Shown here: positions 59,960 through 64,000 of the stretch, piece after piece
How positions within the stretch are numbered: the first letter of the stretch is position 1
Layout of the letters: the number at the start of each line of letters is the position of its first letter
From: Homalodisca vitripennis
Lineage: Eukaryota; Arthropoda; Insecta; Hemiptera; Cicadellidae
Assembly: GCF_021130785.1 (NCBI RefSeq)
Contig: NC_060207.1
Location: forward strand, 102,031,001-102,095,000
Length of the DNA: 64,000 nucleotides
Direction: 5' to 3'
Notes under the pieces: generated by a model
What the model was told of the DNA's origin: nothing
Database searches by the model: none
The model's input: only the letters and a program-made list of their open reading frames with translations
Translations under genes and position numbers: made by a program

Positions 59960-60574
59960 CCCATAACCCACGCCATAGACGGATATATTAGAATGGCAGA
60001 TTTTGACCAAATGCCAAATACAGTTATATCCAATATTATAGATTATGTCTCTTGGAGAGTTCACAAAAGGCCTTCAAAATGCATGGTGCACGCTCCAAGG
60101 TTATTGCGGTTGCCAAGGAAGTATTTGTAAACAACGTTCACTCAGCGGTAGGGAGATGTGAGCACCCTTTGTCTAACTTCGATCACATACTCGTCAGTTC
60201 TGCGTATCCTACAGAGCCATAACCAAACATATCCGTCACGTGTATTACTGCTTTCTCGGTTGTCACGAGTGCACGTCTACTATGTATCTTATTATTATTC
60301 ATTGTGTGGTAATGTTGTGATTAGTTTGAAATATTTATTTTGTTCTATAGTAAATTGAAATTTATTTGAAATAAACAGTTTTGTAAATAGTTCTTTTTTA
60401 TTTTTATCAATAAATACGCTAATTTTAAGAAAAATGCCCTGTTTTATACGTTTTTGATTTTATCTTTTATAATTGAGTTATAATGAAAATTAGCTTTGAA
60501 CTTAAAGATAAAACCTTTTTACTTGTCTTGGCATTGTAGGAAAGTTAATGGATTTATTAGTGGCGTGTGAAGGG
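59960..60574. mobile_element. Possible decayed TTAA element
   Basis: CCCATAACCCACGCCATAGACGG spans 59960-59982, and GGCGTGTGAAGGG ends at 60574, giving loosely inverted tips; flanks are GTAA and TTGA, each one change from TTAA. No gene inside. Weak. Confidence 0.35.
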
Positions 60575-60945
60575 TTGAAAGTGGCTTCAAAATATGGGCT
60601 TCGCTCATGGTAACCCATGAGGAGAATAAGTTCCTTTATTTCACAAAAGCAATTGCTCACTGCTATCTGGGCAAGCTATAAATATTGTAGATTTTGGGTA
60701 GACTTTAATAAGCGACCTATACACATTATTCACTTGTTTTTATCAAATTTTCAATTGTTAAAAAAAAAAATTAATTACTCAATATTACAATTTATACAAC
60801 ATATTACTTAAAAAATGATTTTAACTTATAAGTAATAATAAATGTTTCATGTGAGAAATAAACAACAAAGAGTAACTAATTTTTGGAGAAGTTGAAAATG
60901 GTAATGAATATTAGATTGAAAGTTCTTGCCGAGAGGTCATAGACA

Positions 60946-61400
60946 ATAGACAATATCTTTATTTTTGCATAATCTTGGAGATCAGCATGGCGTCACAACT
61001 GATACAGAGAAATGAGAAAGTAGTATAGTATCGTCCGTAGGGCTGTAGAACGAAGTCAGGTATAGTCTGGGAAGTCCTTCCATCTTAAATATTCTTCTAT
61101 GGAGTAGAAAGGTCTTTTCAGCAGCCAGTCCTTTAGATGCCGCTTCAGCTGTTGCGGGTTGTGGTTCTTCATGTCATCTGGCAATAGGTTGAAGAACTTG
61201 GCTCCGGCGTAAGTGGGTTTCTTGCTGTAGAGTGTCAAGTGGTGGGGTGGCAGGACAAAGTCTGTAGAGCTCCTTGTTCCGTACTTGTGGACATCTTGAT
61301 TTCTGAGCTGCGAAGTTGAGATTGTGTGGAGGATGACTTCTTATATGTAGATAACCACATAGAGGTTAAAGAGTGAAATCCGGAGTCAAATAGCAAACCA
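60946..61400 (-). mobile_element. 3' end of a non-LTR retrotransposon
   Basis: On the minus strand RNQDVHKYGTRSSTDFVLPP then HHLTLYSKKPTYAGAKFF and NLLPDDMKNHNPQQLKRHLK, the post-RT tail of a CR1/Jockey-like polyprotein (Y.TR, P.H.L.L..K.P.Y.G.K.FN.LP), with stop at 61056. A short 3' UTR ends near 60946. The element is truncated on its 5' side. Confidence 0.7.
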
Positions 61401-63250
61401 TCATTGTGATTCTTACTGTAGGGTTGTTTACTGCTAACCTGTAAGTATTTATTTAATACTTACTGCAAGCTGTAATATTATAAAGTGTCTCTTACATGTA
61501 GGTTTAGGTATTTTTAACGCTATTAAGTTACTTTTGTCGTTGTAATGTGTTATTCTTGTTGCGTACGATCATTATATAATATTGAAGTTGTGTAATATAT
61601 TCGATAAGACCCTTTATTAGTCTCCCCTACAGATTTTTTAAAGATATGTAGGTCTTGGATGTAGTTAGTTTTGTTACTTTGTAATGTTATTGTTGAATTT
61701 ATGTTATTAAAAATTGTAATGTATTTTAGCCTATTCTTGTTGTCAATGCATTATAATTGTTGCATACAATTATTACGTAATACTGAAGTTGGACATTATA
61801 TTGGATCGTTCGATAAATCGAATAACGAATCTAGGTGGCTTATTAGTCTCCACACAATGTATTTAACTAATCACTATGTACAAGTTTCAAGTTTTTATTT
61901 CCTGGATATATATTTATAACAAGGGAGACTTTAAGCAGCCTACACTCCTTTTTGGTTGTTTTTATCAAACAATTCTATATATTATCCAACTTTAATATAT
62001 AAAAATCGTAAACAATAAGAGTTATAATAAACTACTGTAACAAGAAGAATCTCGTACATTACAATTTTAAAAACATAAATTTAACATGGTCTAGAATTGA
62101 ACAAGGCTAGTGACAACGACAAGAAGAATGACAATGAATGCACAGATATTGGCTCCAAATGTTTTTTTATCGATACTATTGAATACAACATTTGACCTAG
62201 ATATTCATAAATAATCATTACCAGCTTTCTTTATTTAGACTAATGATGTCATTACCAACTGTTGTTATTTCGTCTATGTAGGAAAAGGCTAGTGACAACG
62301 ACAAGAACAATGACGATGAATATGCAGATATTGGCTCAAAATGTTTTTATACACACTGAGCGATGTTCTAAATGGTACAAGATAACGAAATTGCTCCTTT
62401 AAATCCGAATTGTCCAGTTTTTTATTAACGAGATGAAAACTAGTATTAAACGTGGAAATAAAATAGTGTTTCGCTGCAAGAGAATAAACATGACGTATCT
62501 ATAAACGACCTTGAGAAGACTTGTTTTGAAAATTCTAAATTTGGTATTATGAATATATAATGAAAAGTTGTGTACTATTTTAGTTGAAATCAAACAAACT
62601 AATACTTTTTTATTAATGAAGGTACTTTTGATGTCATCAGTACCTGCAGAAATACAATTCTAGATTGGCTAAAGTAATCGTAAGTATTACGGTGCTAAAA
62701 AGTACTTTAATAAAGTTTAGTTATGTTATATGTAATGTGAAATAAATACATTTATTTTACATATAAAGTATAATTTCACTATAATACAATTTTATAAGCC
62801 TGAAACTTAATTCAGTTCGACATTATCACTCAAAATTAGTTCAAAGTAAAATAGTGTTTTGAAATAAATTCAAAATTAAAATCATGTGTTTTGTTATTGA
62901 CTAATGGCAGCAAGAACAGTAACGTACGTGTCTTCTTTGTTTCACAAGTATCATGTCACATTTATCATTTAAAATACATAAGTAAGTGTAATGTTTTGTT
63001 GTAATTATATATACTAAATTGGTAGCTAGATAAAAGGCCGGAGCGGCAAATCACGAATTTGACGTTATCAACGTATTCTGCTCACCCTCCTGAACAAAAA
63101 ATATATATAGTACTAGCGGGTGCAAATGACAAATAAATAACATGATTTTAGGGGGTATATTTATAAGTGGTTAAGTTTCTAATGTTTTAATGTTCAGTTT
63201 GTGTGCTGTGTCTGGATAATCTGTTTACTTGAATATTATCTGCGGCCGGG
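61401..63250. other. Upstream flank, AT-rich, with two pairs of direct repeats
   Basis: Loosely similar blocks occur at about 61525-61605 and 61735-61815. A closer pair is 62103-62169 and 62284-62350. No gene is recognised. Confidence 0.4.
62103..62350. repeat. Direct repeat, two ~67-bp copies 181 bp apart
   Basis: AGGCTAGTGACAACGACAAG begins both 62103-62169 and 62284-62350; the copies differ at a handful of sites. The spacer has no clear structure. Confidence 0.75.
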
Positions 63251-63347
63251 ACTGATATCAGCCTGATAACGTATCTGTTATCTGAGTTCTCCGGGGCAGA
63301 GTCAGTGCTTCACAAGATATCGTGTTCAGTAGATTGGATTGAGTGAG

Positions 63348-63671
63348 TGCGTTACAATCATGAATCAACCATCCACTAGTTCGACCAACCCTTAGTGAAT
63401 TGTGTGTGTCGGAGTGTTTAGTAGGGCACGTAAAGAGTTTACGTTTTAACCGAAATGAAATTATTTCCTTTTTAATTGAACATGGAATTTTTAATAATGA
63501 GTGTATTTGTTCGTCGTGCGGTCGCGTGTTGTTTTTAAACCGGGAGACTTTGTTGTTTCGTTGCGATAGGAAAATTAGAAAAATTAGTAAGAAAAGAAGT
63601 TTTAAATGTTGCAATTTCTAAAAATCCACTTTTTTGTTGCTGCTGCTCAGTTATATCCGCCAACACACTAA
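63348..63671 (+). pseudogene. First exon of a probable Merlin/IS1595-type transposase
   Basis: MNQPSTSSTNP (63360) is followed by a stop and then an open stretch with IISFLIEHGIFNNECICSSC, GRVLFLNRETLLFRC and SKKRSFKCCNF, a stop, and KSTF. FLIEHG, CxxC and FRC followed by basic residues resembles the N-terminal zinc ribbon of IS1595/Merlin (ISXO2-like) transposases in arthropods. A splice donor ATG|GTAAGT occurs at 63671. The DDE core would lie downstream, in part past the window end. Two stops make it broken as read. Family assignment is from memory of the motif. Confidence 0.45.
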
Positions 63672-63744
63672 TGGTAAGTGTTCTCTGTTAATATCCATCT
63701 ATATATTTGTATTTGAGTTTTTCATGATTTATTAAGTTTTTTAA

Positions 63745-63870
63745 CTTTACATATGTAATTGCCTTTGCATTACATTTCAATTTATATTTCTGATCAGCCC
63801 CTCTAGAATTTTATATTTTACTGATAGGTACTATCTCGAGGGATGTTTTTCTTTAATTGACATCAGCGCG
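63745..63870. repeat. Fragment shared with the 8-bp-TSD elements
   Basis: TAATTGCCTTTGCATTACAT through GGTACTATCTCGAGGGATGT and TTTTCTTT is close to 8708-8808 and to the reverse complement in 43247-43966; CATCAGCGCG just after matches the part found only in the 43-kb copy. It lies right after the probable Merlin exon. Confidence 0.75.
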
Positions 63871-64000
63871 GCTTCGGCAGCACCGATGGCCGGAGGCACT
63901 CGTCTCATTTCGATAACAAGTAATTAGTTTGTTGCTCGAAATTAAGAAAAACATTGTTCATTTTGATTAAAATTCTGCTCATTTCAGTATTATTTTTCAT

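Overview
The window looks like AT-rich nuclear DNA from an insect. The one host gene has insect/metazoan exon-intron structure with GT-AG splice sites, and the mobile elements (mariner, piggyBac, hAT, Helitron, non-LTR) are the usual insect set. A hemipteran is my guess, but the sequence alone does not prove it. No bacterial operon, rRNA, true tRNA gene or CRISPR array was seen.

The host gene lies on the minus strand from the start codon at 58507 to the stop at 3051. It encodes a choline transporter-like protein of the SLC44/CTL family, closest in my reading to CTL1/SLC44A1. I could place 14 coding exons whose splice phases all agree. They total 2028 bp, or 675 residues, which is the usual length of the family. 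The CDS is about 2 kb in a locus of about 55 kb; the rest is intron, much of it filled with transposons.

Layout by coordinate: 1-3050 is downstream flank, with a palindrome and a near-complete piggyBac (241-2788). Exons 14-12 with introns run from 3051 to 10092 and hold a second piggyBac family (4928-8231) and a nested pair of small terminal-inverted-repeat elements (8375-9314). Intron 11 holds a 2.9 kb element with ~670 bp inverted arms and a decayed cysteine-rich gene (about 10789-13662). Exon 11 (14462-14602) is followed, going upstream, by two decayed copies of itself (14646-14763 and 16628-16747). Intron 10 also has a TTAA-flanked piggyBac-like element and a mariner deletion derivative. 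Intron 9 has another TTAA element and a Helitron. Intron 8 has a decayed LINE with RT and RNase H and a piggyBac-in-piggyBac nest ending 20 bp from the exon 8 splice donor. Intron 7 has an hAT broken by a piggyBac that itself carries a small inverted-repeat element. Intron 6 has the sister mariner. Intron 5 has a three-level nest (42068-44662). Intron 1 has a wrecked mariner, an hAT-Buster, a LINE 3' end and a nearly intact mariner (54838-56182). Upstream of the gene are further LINE and hAT scraps and, at the window edge, the first exon of a probable Merlin/IS1595-like transposase.

The genes do not act together as a pathway. The window is a transporter gene whose introns have become a landing zone. 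At least six clear TTAA-flanked piggyBac-type insertions, and about ten in all counting remnants, are spread over several terminal-repeat families, many with their own CpG-rich subterminal palindromes. The less ordinary items are the exon 11 duplicates, the family with 8-bp target duplications and a conserved reading frame, the long-arm element with two CxxC...HxxC modules, and the nested insertions that give a relative order of events.
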